From positions 558,001-622,000 of the forward strand of contig NZ_OCMT01000003.1 of NCBI RefSeq assembly GCF_900215335.1: 64,000 nt of DNA. Reading direction: 5' to 3'. Position numbers and translations under genes: made by a program. The stretch is from Pedobacter xixiisoli (GTDB lineage Bacteria; Bacteroidota; Bacteroidia; Sphingobacteriales; Sphingobacteriaceae). Shown one piece after another: positions 27,746 to 36,920 of this stretch; position 1 is the first letter of the stretch; each line of letters begins with the position of its first letter. The notes beneath the pieces are model-generated. The model saw only the letters and a program-made list of their open reading frames with translations. It had not been told where the DNA came from and ran no database searches.

Positions 27746-27775
27746 ACGTCATTGCGAGCTTTGCGAAGCAATCTC
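27746..27775. repeat. GTCATTGCGAG...GCAATC palindromic repeat
   Basis: GTCATTGCGAG followed closely by CGAAGCAATC is a short imperfect inverted repeat that recurs in this window at 54232-54260, 54379-54412 and, inverted, near 30626-30648. Such units are widespread in Bacteroidota spacers. It lies in the 290-bp spacer before the ribonucleotide reductase gene. Confidence 0.6.
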
Positions 27776-27846
27776 TTTTGAAATTAAATCAAAAATTAAG
27801 AACAGTTATGTCGTATCTGTGTTGATGATTGTATCATTTAAAAATA

Positions 27847-27933
27847 ATTTTTTGCAAACTTTTTTAATTTTAAAATACATTAAAGTGTTTATATTCAGTA
27901 TTTTGATTATTATTTTTTGTAAACTTTTTTATT
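27847..27933 (+). promoter_or_regulatory. Pair of direct repeats upstream of nrdJ
   Basis: ATTTTTTGCAAACTTTTTTA at 27847 recurs as ATTTTTTGTAAACTTTTTTA at 27912, 65 bp apart, in the AT-rich region before the ribonucleotide reductase gene. They could be binding sites for a regulator. A -7-like TAGGTTTG lies at 27962-27969. Confidence 0.45.
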
Positions 27934-27994
27934 TCTATAATTTTTAAGTTGTGATTTTTTGTAGGTTTGTATTACACGTATTAACACTTAGATT

Positions 27995-30547
27995 ATGGAA
28001 AAACTTACTGCTCAGCAGTCCGTTACTTACACGCAAGAAGAGGCTTATGCCGCTGCACTTCAATATTTTAAAGGAGATGATTTAGCCGCCAGAGTTTGGG
28101 TAAACAAGTATGCGCTAAAAGACTCATCGGGAGTTTTGTATGAACTGGATCCTAATGATATGCATAAACGTATCTCGTCTGAAATAGCTAGAATAGAGCA
28201 GAAGTATCCTAATCCATTAACTGAAACTGAAATTTTCGAGTTAATCAAAGATTTTAAATACATCATCCCGCAAGGTAGTCCAATGACGGGTATTGGAAAC
28301 CCTTTCCAAATCGCCTCTCTTTCCAATTGCTTTGTAATCGGTAATAGTGGAGATTCTGATTCTTATGGTGGGATAATGAAGATAGACCAAGAGCAGGTGC
28401 AATTGATGAAACGTAGGGGTGGAGTTGGTCACGATTTGTCGCATATCCGTCCAAAAGGTTCTGCGGTAAAAAATTCTGCCTTAACCTCCACAGGGATTGT
28501 GCCTTTCATGGAGCGTTTTTCAAATTCTACCCGCGAAGTTGCGCAAGATGGTCGTAGGGGAGCTTTGATGTTGTCGGTTTCTATCAAACATCCTGATGCC
28601 GAAGATTTCATCGATGCAAAATTAGAGCAAGGCAAAGTAACCGGCGCCAATGTTTCTGTTCGTATCAACGATGAATTTATGAAGTCTGTGGAGGAAGGTG
28701 TGCCGTTTATTCAGCAATATCCTGTAAAAGGAAATAATCCTGTGTTTTCTAAAGAAACTGATGCCAATTCCCTTTGGAAAAAAATAGTTCACAATGCGTG
28801 GCGTTCTGCAGAGCCTGGTATTTTGTTTTGGGATACCATTATCAGGGAATCGTTGCCAGATTGTTACGCCGATTTAGGTTACGAAACGGTTTCTACGAAC
28901 CCTTGTGGCGAGATTCCGTTGTGCCCTTACGATTCTTGTCGTTTATTGGCTATCAACTTATATTCTTACGTAGAGAATCCTTTCACCGCTAAAGCCTCAT
29001 TCAATTGGGAACTTTTCAGGAAGCATGCCATTTTAGCGCAAAGAATGATGGATGATATTATTGATCTTGAGTTGGAAAAAATCGATACCATTTTGGAGAA
29101 GATAGCTCAAGACCCGGAAGAGGAAGAAATCAAAAGAACAGAGCAAAGTTTATGGCTAAATATTCGTAAAAAAGCGGAAGAAGGAAGGCGTACTGGTGTT
29201 GGCATCACTGCCGAAGGCGATATGTTGGCTGCTTTAGGTTTGCGCTACGGAACAAAAGAAGGTTCCGCATTTTCAATCGAAGTACATAAGAAATTAGCTT
29301 TGGCGGCTTATCGTTCATCGGTTGATATGGCTAAAGAAAGAGGTGCCTTCGCGATTTACGATGCAGATAGGGAGAAGGCAAATCCGTTCATGCTGAGGTT
29401 AAAAGAGGCCGATGCGCAATTGTACTATGATATGACTGAGTACGGACGTAGAAATATTGCATTATTAACTATTGCTCCAACCGGCACTACCAGCTTAATG
29501 TCTCAGACTACCTCTGGTGTAGAACCGGTATTTATGCCAGTTTACAAACGTCGTAGAAAAGTGAACCCTAATGATAAAGAGGCAAGGGTTGATTTTGTGG
29601 ATGAGGTTGGCGATTCATGGGAAGAGTACATCGTGTTCCATCACAAATTTAAAGATTGGATGACTATAAACGGTCACGACACAAATTATAACTATAGCCA
29701 AGAAGAGCTGAACGCACTAATCGAACAATCCCCTTACTACAAGGCCACTTCTAACGATGTAGATTATTTGGAGAAAGTAAGGATGCAGGGCGAAATCCAG
29801 AAATGGGTAGACCATTCTATCAGCGTAACTATTAATATGCCTAATGATGTTTCTGAGGAATTGGTTGGCAAATTGTACATGGCGGCATGGAAAGCTGGAT
29901 GTAAAGGCGTAACTGTATATCGCGATGGTTCTCGTTCGGGAGTGTTAATCGCTATAGATGATAAGAAAAAAGAAGAGGTTCAGACCGAGGAAGTAGCTTC
30001 TTTCCCTACTATTCGTCCGCAGGTATTGGAAGCAGATATTGTTCGTTTTCAAAATAACAAAGAGAAATGGATTGCTTTTATCGGTTTAGTAGATGAAAGA
30101 CCTTACGAAATTTTTACTGGTCTGGCAGATGATGAGGATGGAATTTCTATTCCTCGCTGGCTTAACCGTGGTGCCATCATCAAAAATAAAGAGGCTGATG
30201 GTGCTACCAGATATGATTTCCAATTTAAAAACCAAAGAGGTTACAAAACAACTATCGAAGGCTTGTCGCATAAGTTTAACCCAGAGTATTGGAATTATGC
30301 AAAGCTGATTTCAAGTACACTTCGCCACGGCATGCCAATTGAAAAAGTAGTAGAGCTAATTGGCAGTCTACAATTGGATGAAGCCATCAATACTTGGAAA
30401 AATGGTGTAGCAAGAGCTTTGAAAAGATATATTCCAGATGGAACGGAAGTGGGTAAAGCTAAGTGCAGCAACTGTAATTCTACTAATCTGCACTACCAAG
30501 AGGGCTGCTTAACTTGTAGTGATTGCGGTTCGTCTAAGTGTGGATAG
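27995..30547 (+). CDS. nrdJ: Class II (adenosylcobalamin-dependent) ribonucleotide reductase
   Basis: This 850-residue enzyme reduces ribonucleotides to deoxyribonucleotides using adenosylcobalamin, so it needs neither oxygen nor an NrdB/NrdG partner. It contains S-N-C-F-V (about 110-114), N-P-C-G-E (302-306) and P-T-G-T-T-S, the reductase signatures of the NrdA/NrdJ fold. The C-terminus is a zinc ribbon with C-S-N-C and C-L-T-C-S-D-C followed by S-K-C-G, typical of NrdJ-type enzymes and supplying reducing cysteines. A long internal insertion between about residues 680 and 780 is of the kind seen in vitamin B12-dependent reductases. No B12 riboswitch was recognised upstream. Confidence 0.92.
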   Translation: MEKLTAQQSVTYTQEEAYAAALQYFKGDDLAARVWVNKYALKDSSGVLYELDPNDMHKRISSEIARIEQKYPNPLTETEIFELIKDFKYIIPQGSPMTGIGNPFQIASLSNCFVIGNSGDSDSYGGIMKIDQEQVQLMKRRGGVGHDLSHIRPKGSAVKNSALTSTGIVPFMERFSNSTREVAQDGRRGALMLSVSIKHPDAEDFIDAKLEQGKVTGANVSVRINDEFMKSVEEGVPFIQQYPVKGNNPVFSKETDANSLWKKIVHNAWRSAEPGILFWDTIIRESLPDCYADLGYETVSTNPCGEIPLCPYDSCRLLAINLYSYVENPFTAKASFNWELFRKHAILAQRMMDDIIDLELEKIDTILEKIAQDPEEEEIKRTEQSLWLNIRKKAEEGRRTGVGITAEGDMLAALGLRYGTKEGSAFSIEVHKKLALAAYRSSVDMAKERGAFAIYDADREKANPFMLRLKEADAQLYYDMTEYGRRNIALLTIAPTGTTSLMSQTTSGVEPVFMPVYKRRRKVNPNDKEARVDFVDEVGDSWEEYIVFHHKFKDWMTINGHDTNYNYSQEELNALIEQSPYYKATSNDVDYLEKVRMQGEIQKWVDHSISVTINMPNDVSEELVGKLYMAAWKAGCKGVTVYRDGSRSGVLIAIDDKKKEEVQTEEVASFPTIRPQVLEADIVRFQNNKEKWIAFIGLVDERPYEIFTGLADDEDGISIPRWLNRGAIIKNKEADGATRYDFQFKNQRGYKTTIEGLSHKFNPEYWNYAKLISSTLRHGMPIEKVVELIGSLQLDEAINTWKNGVARALKRYIPDGTEVGKAKCSNCNSTNLHYQEGCLTCSDCGSSKCG

Positions 30548-30560
30548 TACGATTGCTATA

Positions 30561-30653
30561 CTTGTTAGTCATTTCTAAAACGTTCAGACTTACGAAGTCT
30601 CAAAGACTTCGTAAGTCTTTCTAGGCACTTCGCAATGACGACAAGTGAAATAG
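30561..30653. repeat. Nested palindromic element after nrdJ
   Basis: A perfect 15-bp inverted repeat (AGACTTACGAAGTCT 30586-30600 with AGACTTCGTAAGTCT 30604-30618, 3-base loop) sits inside outer arms CTTGTTAGTCATT and CAATGACGACAAG. The inner hairpin could terminate nrdJ; the outer arms include the CATTGCG-type repeat. It may be a miniature palindromic element. Confidence 0.65.
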
Positions 30654-30746
30654 AATCGAAAAAAAACAGACCATCCAATCATTTGAAAAACCAGTATAAA
30701 CTATAAATTCTAAGTACCCCATAGACATTCTTTTATTGCTTTTTTA

Positions 30747-30779
30747 TTGCATAAAGCCAATGGGTGTGCCTTATATTTG
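30747..30779 (+). promoter_or_regulatory. Promoter of the TauE-type gene, near-leaderless
   Basis: TATATTTG at 30772-30779 matches TAnnTTTG, with TTG at 30747-30749 spaced 22 bases. The start codon begins at 30785, only 5 bases after the element, so transcription would begin at or within a few bases of the ATG. Confidence 0.55.
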
Positions 30780-30784
30780 CCGCC

Positions 30785-31621
30785 ATGTCGGTATTAGTAT
30801 TTACATTAATTGTACTTGTTGGCGCTTTTTTAGCTGGGTTCTTGGGCTCACTTACAGGCTTAGGTGGCGGCGTAATCATTATTCCTTTACTTACGTTGGG
30901 TTTAGGGGTTGATATCCATTATGCCATCGGTGCTTCCATCATTTCTGTGATTGCAACATCTACCGGTTCGGCTGCTGCTTATGTAAAAGAGGGGCTAACC
31001 AACATGCGTATCGGGATGTTTTTAGAAATAGCAACCACGGTTGGCGCAATTCTAGGGGCGGTAATTGCCGTTTATCTAAATGCAGGTTATGTCGCTGTGA
31101 TATTTGGTTGCATCCTTATCTTCTCTTCTTTAATGACTTTGAAGAAAAAAGTAGATCACTCTACTTTAGAATATACCAGTAAAGGGGCTAGGTTTTTCAA
31201 GCTAAATGGTTCTTATCCAGTTAAGGGGGTGGAAACCCCTTATGCAGTTAAAAATGTAGCTGGCGGATTTTTCATGATGTTGTTCGCTGGTACTTTGTCT
31301 GGTTTGCTCGGTATTGGCAGTGGAGCCTTAAAAGTAATCGCAATGGACAATATCATGCGTTTGCCTTTCAAGGTCTCTACAACTACCAGTAATTTCATGA
31401 TGGGAGTTACCGCTGCGGCGAGTGCTGTAGTGTACCTTCACCGCGGACAAATAGATCCAGGTATTGCAATGCCGGTTTGTATCGGTGTATTGATTGGCGC
31501 TACTGTTGGCGCAAAGGTTCTAGTAAGAGCTAAAACAGATAAGTTAAAAATTGTATTTGCGGTGGTGGTAACCATATTGGCAGTACAAATGATATATAAA
31601 GGATTGTCGGGAGGTTTTTAA
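30785..31621 (+). CDS. TauE/SafE family sulfite exporter-like permease
   Basis: Starting at ATG 30785, this 278-residue membrane protein has about eight transmembrane helices in two halves, each opening with a G-x-x-G-x-G-G motif (T-G-L-G-G-G near residue 24, and L-L-G-I-G-S-G near the middle), as in the TauE/SafE (DUF81) family. Members export sulfite, sulfonates or other small anions, but most substrates are untested. Its stop codon overlaps the ATG of the DUF1634 gene by one base, so the two are cotranslated as a unit. An upstream ATG at 30764 precedes the promoter and is unlikely. Confidence 0.88.
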   Translation: MSVLVFTLIVLVGAFLAGFLGSLTGLGGGVIIIPLLTLGLGVDIHYAIGASIISVIATSTGSAAAYVKEGLTNMRIGMFLEIATTVGAILGAVIAVYLNAGYVAVIFGCILIFSSLMTLKKKVDHSTLEYTSKGARFFKLNGSYPVKGVETPYAVKNVAGGFFMMLFAGTLSGLLGIGSGALKVIAMDNIMRLPFKVSTTTSNFMMGVTAAASAVVYLHRGQIDPGIAMPVCIGVLIGATVGAKVLVRAKTDKLKIVFAVVVTILAVQMIYKGLSGGF

Positions 31622-32010
31622 TGGAACAAACTAAAAATATAACTGATAAAGATATTCAAAGCTTAGTGGGTAACCTCTTAAGAGCTGGCGTGTACCTCTC
31701 TATGGCTATTGTAGTGCTGGGAGGAATCATCTATTTGTTAGATCATTCTGCAGAGAAAATAGATTATGCAGTTTTTGATTTCAATAAAGTTTCATTAAAA
31801 ACAGTAGAAGCCATTTTTTCTGAGGTGTTAACTTTTAAAGGCGCTGCAGTTGTTCAGTTTGGCTTATTGATGCTGATTTTCACGCCAATTGCAAGGGTCT
31901 TGATGGCTGTAATAAGTTTCTTCGTCGAAAAGGATTACTTATATGTATTAATAGGGCTTATTGTTCTATCTATTATTATGGTGAGCTTAAGTGGTGGTTT
32001 TGCGCATTAA
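31621..32010 (+). CDS. DUF1634 membrane protein, partner of TauE-like permease
   Basis: This 129-residue protein has three predicted transmembrane helices, around residues 23-46, 76-100 and 106-125, matching the small DUF1634 family. Its ATG overlaps the stop codon of the TauE-like permease gene (TAATG). This pairing recurs in many bacteria, suggesting the two form one transporter. Specific function is unknown. Transcription seems to end somewhere in the 390-bp spacer before rplC, though no clear terminator is visible. Confidence 0.85.
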   Translation: MEQTKNITDKDIQSLVGNLLRAGVYLSMAIVVLGGIIYLLDHSAEKIDYAVFDFNKVSLKTVEAIFSEVLTFKGAAVVQFGLLMLIFTPIARVLMAVISFFVEKDYLYVLIGLIVLSIIMVSLSGGFAH

Positions 32011-32403
32011 GCTAAACTATAAAATTAATATTTTATCAGTTGGGCAGTAGTATGGCTCAAGTAGGTCAAAGGTAGGGTTAAAGTAGGGATAGAGTACTAG
32101 TAGTGTACTAAGTTATGCTTGCATAGTAATTTTTAAGAGCATGTACTTTCTTCTCAAATAAGAATGAACTTGACTTAAGTTTGCTGGCAATAAAATCACC
32201 AATAATCGAGCTCTTTGCTGCATAAAATGGAAATTCGACTGATTAGGGTGAAAACACGATTAGGGAAATAAAAGAGAATAATATAATTGCTTATTATTCA
32301 GTTTATTGTGTTTGTTCATTGTTTTTGGGTGCTCTAAGAATCATCGGCTTTTCGCCATCTCTAATCTTAATTAATAAAACCTTAAAAATTTTTTAGCTAA
32401 CTA
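32011..32403. other. Spacer before the rplC promoter, no gene seen
   Basis: This stretch has no credible coding frame. It contains small palindromes (TATGCTTGCATA and AGTAC...GTACT) and several GTAGG repeats at about 32064-32095. None could be assigned a function. Confidence 0.5.
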
Positions 32404-32434
32404 TTTGAAAATTAATAATTCTTGCCTATCTTTG
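32404..32434 (+). promoter_or_regulatory. rplC (S10 operon) promoter
   Basis: TTTG at 32404-32407, exactly 19 bases, then TATCTTTG at 32427-32434: a full match to the Bacteroidota housekeeping consensus. It is followed by CCGTCCCTTA, nearly the same as after the rpsL promoter. Confidence 0.85.
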
Positions 32435-32469
32435 CCGTCCCTTAACGGGGATTGTATATCCACCTTGAA

Positions 32470-32487
32470 CGAAGCCCTACTGCTTCG
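32470..32487 (+). promoter_or_regulatory. Leader hairpin of the rplC operon
   Basis: CGAAGC at 32470-32475 pairs with GCTTCG at 32482-32487 in the roughly 70-nt leader before rplC. It could take part in autoregulation by a ribosomal protein. Confidence 0.45.
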
Positions 32488-32511
32488 ATGGGTGTTAACT
32501 TAATTAAAGAA

Positions 32512-33129
32512 ATGTCAGGAATTATTGGAAAAAAAGTAGGAATGACCAGTATTTTCGATGCAGAAGGAAGAAACATTCCTTGTACTGTAATCGAAGCTGG
32601 GCCTTGTGTAGTTACACAAGTTAAAACCGAAGAAATCGACGGTTATTCATCTATTCAGCTAGGATATGATGAAGCTAAAGAGAAAAACGTAACGCAACCT
32701 TTAAAAGGTCATTACGCAAAAGCAAACACTACCCCAAAACGTAAGCTTGTTGAGTTCTCTGAGTTTGAAAATGCTTTAAACTTAGGCGACACTATTACTG
32801 TAGACATCTTCTCAGAAGGTGACTATGTTGATGTTGTTGGAACTTCAAAAGGTAAAGGTTTCCAAGGTGTTGTGAAACGTCATGGTTTCGCAGGTGTTGG
32901 TGGTCAAACCCACGGTCAGCATAACAGAATGCGTGCACCAGGTTCATTAGGAGCTTCTTCTTGGCCTTCACGTGTATTCAAAGGAATGCGTATGGCTGGT
33001 AGAACAGGAGGTGATAGAGTGAAAGTTCAAAACTTACAAGTATTGAAAGTTTACGCTGAGCAAAACCTAGTGGTAGTTAGTGGTTCCATTCCAGGAGCTA
33101 AAGGTTCTTACGTAATCTTAGATAAGTAA
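32512..33129 (+). CDS. rplC: Ribosomal protein L3
   Basis: Starting at ATG 32512, this 205-residue protein is uL3 of the 50S subunit, whose extension reaches the peptidyl transferase centre. Diagnostic segments are [25 protein letters not shown] and [14 protein letters not shown]. The frame is open to 32452, but a start there would place the ATG just after the promoter and add 20 residues absent from the family. First gene of the S10 block, 4 bp before rplD. Confidence 0.97.
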   Translation: MSGIIGKKVGMTSIFDAEGRNIPCTVIEAGPCVVTQVKTEEIDGYSSIQLGYDEAKEKNVTQPLKGHYAKANTTPKRKLVEFSEFENALNLGDTITVDIFSEGDYVDVVGTSKGKGFQGVVKRHGFAGVGGQTHGQHNRMRAPGSLGASSWPSRVFKGMRMAGRTGGDRVKVQNLQVLKVYAEQNLVVVSGSIPGAKGSYVILDK

Positions 33130-33133
33130 GCAG

Positions 33134-33763
33134 ATGGAAGTTAAAGTAGTAAACATTTCAGGAAAAGAGACAGGTGCCAAGGTGCAACTTCCTGAGTCGG
33201 TATTTGGTGTTACACCAAACGATCACGCAATTTACTTAGATGTAAAACAGTATTTGGCTAACCAACGTCAAGGTACTCACAAATCTAAGCAACGTAACGA
33301 AATTGCTGGTTCTACCCGTAAATTATACAAACAAAAAGGTACTGGTGGTGCACGTGCCGGAAGCATTAAATCTCCATTGTTCAATGGTGGTGGTCGTGTT
33401 TTTGGTCCTCAACCAAGAGACTATAGTTTTAAATTGAACAAAAAACTAAAATCACTAGCTCGTAAATCAGCTTTGGCTTATAAAGCACAAGATAACAGCA
33501 TCGTAGTTTTAGAAGATTTCAGCTTTGATAGCATCAAAACTAAAAACTATATCAATTTGGTTAACGCATTAAATTTAACAGGTGAAAAAACTTTGTTAGT
33601 GTTACCAGAGCAAAACAACAATATTTATTTATCAAGCAGAAATATCCAGAAAGCTAAAGTAATTACCGCAGGCGATTTAAATACTTATGATGTATTAAAC
33701 GCTGGTAAACTTTTGTTAACTGCTAATTCGCTTAAAACATTGGAGGAGGCATTTGCCAAGTAA
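33134..33763 (+). CDS. rplD: Ribosomal protein L4
   Basis: This 209-residue protein is uL4, which lines the exit tunnel and in E. coli represses the S10 operon. It has the family segments [19 protein letters not shown] and [19 protein letters not shown]. It ends one base before the rplW ATG, so the two are translationally coupled; a GGAGGAGG near its end can serve as the rplW ribosome-binding site. Confidence 0.97.
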   Translation: MEVKVVNISGKETGAKVQLPESVFGVTPNDHAIYLDVKQYLANQRQGTHKSKQRNEIAGSTRKLYKQKGTGGARAGSIKSPLFNGGGRVFGPQPRDYSFKLNKKLKSLARKSALAYKAQDNSIVVLEDFSFDSIKTKNYINLVNALNLTGEKTLLVLPEQNNNIYLSSRNIQKAKVITAGDLNTYDVLNAGKLLLTANSLKTLEEAFAK

Positions 33764-33764
33764 T

Positions 33765-34055
33765 ATGGAAATTTTACAAAGACCAATTTTAACCGAAAAA
33801 GCATCTGCATTAACTGAAAAATCTAACCGTTTTACTTTCAGAGTAGATCATAGAGCTAACAAGTTGCAGATTAAATCAGCTATTGAGCAGATGTACGGTG
33901 TTAACATCGTAGCCCTAAACACAATGGTTGTTCAAGGTAAGGCAAAATCTAGAAATACTAAAGCAGGTTTAGTAACTGGCCGTAGCCCTAAATACAAAAA
34001 AGCTATTGTTACATTGAAAGATGGCGAAACAATAGATTATTACGCGAATATTTAA
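33765..34055 (+). CDS. rplW: Ribosomal protein L23
   Basis: Starting at ATG 33765, this 96-residue protein is uL23, a docking site for trigger factor and SRP at the tunnel exit. It begins M-E-I-L-Q-R-P-I-L-T-E-K and contains K-L-Q-I-K-S-A-I-E-Q-M-Y-G-V-N-I. A TTG at 33753 in the same frame is inside rplD and less likely. It is followed by rplB after 25 bp. Confidence 0.96.
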   Translation: MEILQRPILTEKASALTEKSNRFTFRVDHRANKLQIKSAIEQMYGVNIVALNTMVVQGKAKSRNTKAGLVTGRSPKYKKAIVTLKDGETIDYYANI

Positions 34056-34080
34056 TATCAAAATTGAATAATTTATAACT

Positions 34081-34905
34081 ATGGGCTTAAGAAAATTTAA
34101 ACCAGTCACTCCGGGTACCCGCTTTAGAGTTGGTGCTAGTTTTACGGAGATTACAGCAACCAAGCCCGAAAAATCATTGGTTGTATCTTCTAAAAAATCA
34201 GGAGGTCGTAACAATACAGGAAAGATGACTATGCGCTACATTGGTGGTGGTCACAAAAAATCTTACCGTTTAATCGATTTTAAACGTGATAAATTTGATA
34301 TTCCTGCAACAGTAGCAACTGTTGAATACGATCCGAACCGTACTGCACGTATTGCGTTATTGCACTACGCAGACGGAGAGAAGCGCTACATTATTGCACC
34401 TGAAGGGTTGCAAGTAGGACAAACTGTGCTTTCGGGTGAAAACGCTACTCCAGAAGTAGGTAACACTTTAACGTTAGCAAAAATTCCTTTGGGATCTATC
34501 ATCCATAACTTGGAAATTCAACCAGGTAAAGGAGCTCAATTAGCACGTAGTGCTGGTGCTTATGCACAATTAGCTGCTAGAGATGGTAAATATGCAACAG
34601 TTAAAATGCCATCAGGTGAAGTAAGATCTATCTTAGTAACTTGTTTAGCTACAATTGGTGCAGTATCTAACTCTGATCATGCAAACGAAGTATTGGGTAA
34701 AGCAGGTCGTGCTCGTTGGGTTGGTCGTCGTCCTCGTACACGTCCAGTAGCAATGAACCCAGTAGATCACCCAATGGGTGGTGGTGAAGGTAGATCATCA
34801 GGTGGTCACCCTCGTTCAAGAAACGGCGTTTTAGCTAAAGGCTTCAAAACTCGTTCTAAGAAAAAATACTCAAATCGTTTCATCATAGAGAAAAGGAAGA
34901 AATAA
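34081..34905 (+). CDS. rplB: Ribosomal protein L2
   Basis: This 274-residue protein is uL2, needed for subunit joining and peptidyl transferase activity. It contains [16 protein letters not shown] and the C-terminal [14 protein letters not shown], with the His of the last motif conserved. The length is standard. Its stop overlaps the rpsS start (TAATG). Confidence 0.98.
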   Translation: MGLRKFKPVTPGTRFRVGASFTEITATKPEKSLVVSSKKSGGRNNTGKMTMRYIGGGHKKSYRLIDFKRDKFDIPATVATVEYDPNRTARIALLHYADGEKRYIIAPEGLQVGQTVLSGENATPEVGNTLTLAKIPLGSIIHNLEIQPGKGAQLARSAGAYAQLAARDGKYATVKMPSGEVRSILVTCLATIGAVSNSDHANEVLGKAGRARWVGRRPRTRPVAMNPVDHPMGGGEGRSSGGHPRSRNGVLAKGFKTRSKKKYSNRFIIEKRKK

Positions 34906-35171
34906 TGGCTCGTTCGATAAAAAAAGGACCTTATATTGACCATAACGTAGAGAAAAAAGTAAACTCTATGAATGATTCAGGCAAAAGGACTGTAATCAAA
35001 ACTTGGTCTCGTAGATCAATGATCTCACCAGATTTCGTTGGTCACACATTTGCTGTGCACAATGGCAATAAATTTATACCAGTATACGTAACAGAAAACA
35101 TGGTTGGCCACAAGCTAGGGGAGTTCGCTCCAACTAGAACCTTTAGAGGTCACTCTGAAAAGAAAAAATAA
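34905..35171 (+). CDS. rpsS: Ribosomal protein S19
   Basis: This 88-residue protein is uS19 of the 30S head, near the A-site finger bridge. It starts [12 protein letters not shown] and carries [16 protein letters not shown] and [14 protein letters not shown]. Overlap of its ATG with the rplB stop points to coupled translation. Confidence 0.97.
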   Translation: MARSIKKGPYIDHNVEKKVNSMNDSGKRTVIKTWSRRSMISPDFVGHTFAVHNGNKFIPVYVTENMVGHKLGEFAPTRTFRGHSEKKK

Positions 35172-35178
35172 TTAAAAG

Positions 35179-35541
35179 ATGGAAGCAGTAGCGAAATTAA
35201 ACAATTGCCCAACCTCACCGCGTAAGATGCGTTTGGTTGTGGATCTTATCAGAGGTGAGCGTGTTGAGAAAGCATTACACATTTTGAAGTTCACTAATAA
35301 AGATGCCGCTGAAAGAGTTGAGAAACTTTTATTGTCAGCCATCAATAACTGGGAGCAAAAAAACAGTGGTTCTCGCCCTGAAGAAAGTCAATTAGTCGTT
35401 AAGTCGATTATGGTTGGCGGTGGTCGTCAGTTAAAAAGATTAAGACCAGCACCTCAAGGTCGTGGTTACAGAATTCGTAAACGTTCGAATCACGTAACTA
35501 TTGTAGTAGATAGTATAAACGTTGAATCTAAAACTAATTAA
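35179..35541 (+). CDS. rplV: Ribosomal protein L22
   Basis: This 120-residue protein is uL22, whose loop lines the exit tunnel at the macrolide site. It has [14 protein letters not shown] and [16 protein letters not shown], both typical. It lies 7 bp after rpsS and 5 bp before rpsC. Confidence 0.97.
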   Translation: MEAVAKLNNCPTSPRKMRLVVDLIRGERVEKALHILKFTNKDAAERVEKLLLSAINNWEQKNSGSRPEESQLVVKSIMVGGGRQLKRLRPAPQGRGYRIRKRSNHVTIVVDSINVESKTN

Positions 35542-35546
35542 CAGAA

Positions 35547-36389
35547 ATGGGACAAAAAGCAAATCCAATAGGCGCCAGATTAGGGATCATCAGAGGATGG
35601 GACTCTAATTGGTTCGGAGGCAACAACTATGCTGATAAATTAGTTGAAGACCAAAAAATCAGAAAATACCTTTCAGCTCGTATTGCAAAAGGCGGTGTTT
35701 CTAAGGTGGTAATTGAGCGTACATTGAAACGTATCACTGTTACTATCCACACAGCACGTCCAGGAATTGTAATCGGTAAAGCAGGACAAGAGGTTGATAA
35801 GATCAAAGAAGAGTTAAAGAAATTGACTAAAAAGGAAATTCAAATTAACATCTTTGAGATTAAACGCCCTGAGTTAGATGCTCAACTAGTAGCAGAAGGT
35901 GTTGCAAAACAACTAGAAGCTAGAATCTCGTTCCGTAGAGCAATGAAATCATCTATCGCATCAACCATGCGTATGGGTGCAGAAGGTATCAAAATCATGA
36001 CTTCAGGTCGTTTAGGTGGTGCTGAGATGGCTCGTAGCGAACAGTATAAAGAAGGAAGAATTCCTTTGCATACTTTCCGTGCTGATATTGACTACGCTTT
36101 AGCAGAAGCTTTAACTACTTATGGTAAAATAGGTATCAAAGTATGGATCTGTAAAGGTGAGGTTTACGGCAAACGTGATCTTTCTCCAAACATCGGCGCT
36201 GCAAACAACGCACCTGGTAAAGGTGGCAGACCAGAAGGTAACTTCGGCGGTCGCGATGGCGGAAGAGATAACAGAGGCGGTGGCGACAGAAGAAACGATA
36301 AACGCGGTGGCGGAAATCGTCCAGGTGGTCCAGGCCAAGGCGGAAGAGATAACAGAGGTGGTGGTGCTAACAGAGGCCCACGCAAATAG
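35547..36389 (+). CDS. rpsC: Ribosomal protein S3 with Arg/Gly-rich C-terminal tail
   Basis: This 280-residue protein is uS3 at the mRNA entry of the 30S subunit. The body (1-210) has [12 protein letters not shown], the KH domain motif G-I-V-I-G-K-A-G and [18 protein letters not shown]. The tail from about residue 225 is almost wholly Gly, Arg, Asn and Asp with R-G-G and R-D-N-R-G-G-G repeats, about 50 residues longer than in E. coli S3. The underlying DNA contains a near-exact direct repeat (36256 and 36336). Such tails bind RNA in other proteins; its role here is unknown. Confidence 0.97.
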   Translation: MGQKANPIGARLGIIRGWDSNWFGGNNYADKLVEDQKIRKYLSARIAKGGVSKVVIERTLKRITVTIHTARPGIVIGKAGQEVDKIKEELKKLTKKEIQINIFEIKRPELDAQLVAEGVAKQLEARISFRRAMKSSIASTMRMGAEGIKIMTSGRLGGAEMARSEQYKEGRIPLHTFRADIDYALAEALTTYGKIGIKVWICKGEVYGKRDLSPNIGAANNAPGKGGRPEGNFGGRDGGRDNRGGGDRRNDKRGGGNRPGGPGQGGRDNRGGGANRGPRK

Positions 36390-36423
36390 TCAACAGATCG
36401 TTTAACGATAATATTAAAATAAA

Positions 36424-36846
36424 ATGTTACAGCCAAAAAGAACGAAGTTCAGAAAGATGCAAAAAGGCAGAATGAAAGGTTTAGCAACTCGTGGTGCTGA
36501 ATTATCATTCGGTTCTTTCGGGATTAAATCTTTAGAGGCAACTTGGATCACAAGTCGCCAAATAGAAGCAGCCCGTATCGCAGTAACTCGTTACATGAAA
36601 CGTGAAGGTCAGGTTTGGATTAGAGTTTTCCCGGATAAACCGGTAACTAAAAAGCCAGCTGAGGTACGTATGGGTAAAGGTAAAGGTGCTCCTGAGTATT
36701 GGGTAGCAGTAGTAAGACCAGGACGTATCCTTTTCGAAGCAGAAGGTGTACCAATGGAAATTGCTAAAGAAGCTTTAAGACTTGCTGCACAGAAATTACC
36801 TGTTCAAACAAAATTTGTAGTACGTAGAGATTACGTAGAAGCATAA
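36424..36846 (+). CDS. rplP: Ribosomal protein L16
   Basis: This 140-residue protein is uL16, which positions tRNA in the A and P sites. It contains [11 protein letters not shown], the R-I-F-P/F-P-D-K-P segment and [14 protein letters not shown]. It begins 34 bp after rpsC. Normal length. Confidence 0.97.
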   Translation: MLQPKRTKFRKMQKGRMKGLATRGAELSFGSFGIKSLEATWITSRQIEAARIAVTRYMKREGQVWIRVFPDKPVTKKPAEVRMGKGKGAPEYWVAVVRPGRILFEAEGVPMEIAKEALRLAAQKLPVQTKFVVRRDYVEA

Positions 36847-36852
36847 AAAGCC

Positions 36853-36904
36853 AAGTGGGATCAATGTTGTAAGTAACTTGTTATTATAACCGCTAGACCC
36901 ACTT
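36853..36904 (+). promoter_or_regulatory. Hairpin between rplP and rpmC
   Basis: AAGTGGG at 36853-36859 is complementary to CCCACTT at 36898-36904 with a 38-base loop, in the 74-bp spacer. There is no T-run. Confidence 0.4.
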
Positions 36905-36920
36905 CATTAAAATAAATAAA

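Noticed and set aside
27870..27994. Cobalamin riboswitch before nrdJ
   Set aside because: No B12-box-like conserved sequence was recognised by eye; a model search would be needed to exclude it.
36157..36405. Open frame overlapping the rpsC tail
   Set aside because: It is an alternative frame of the Gly/Arg-rich repeat DNA of S3, not a separate gene.
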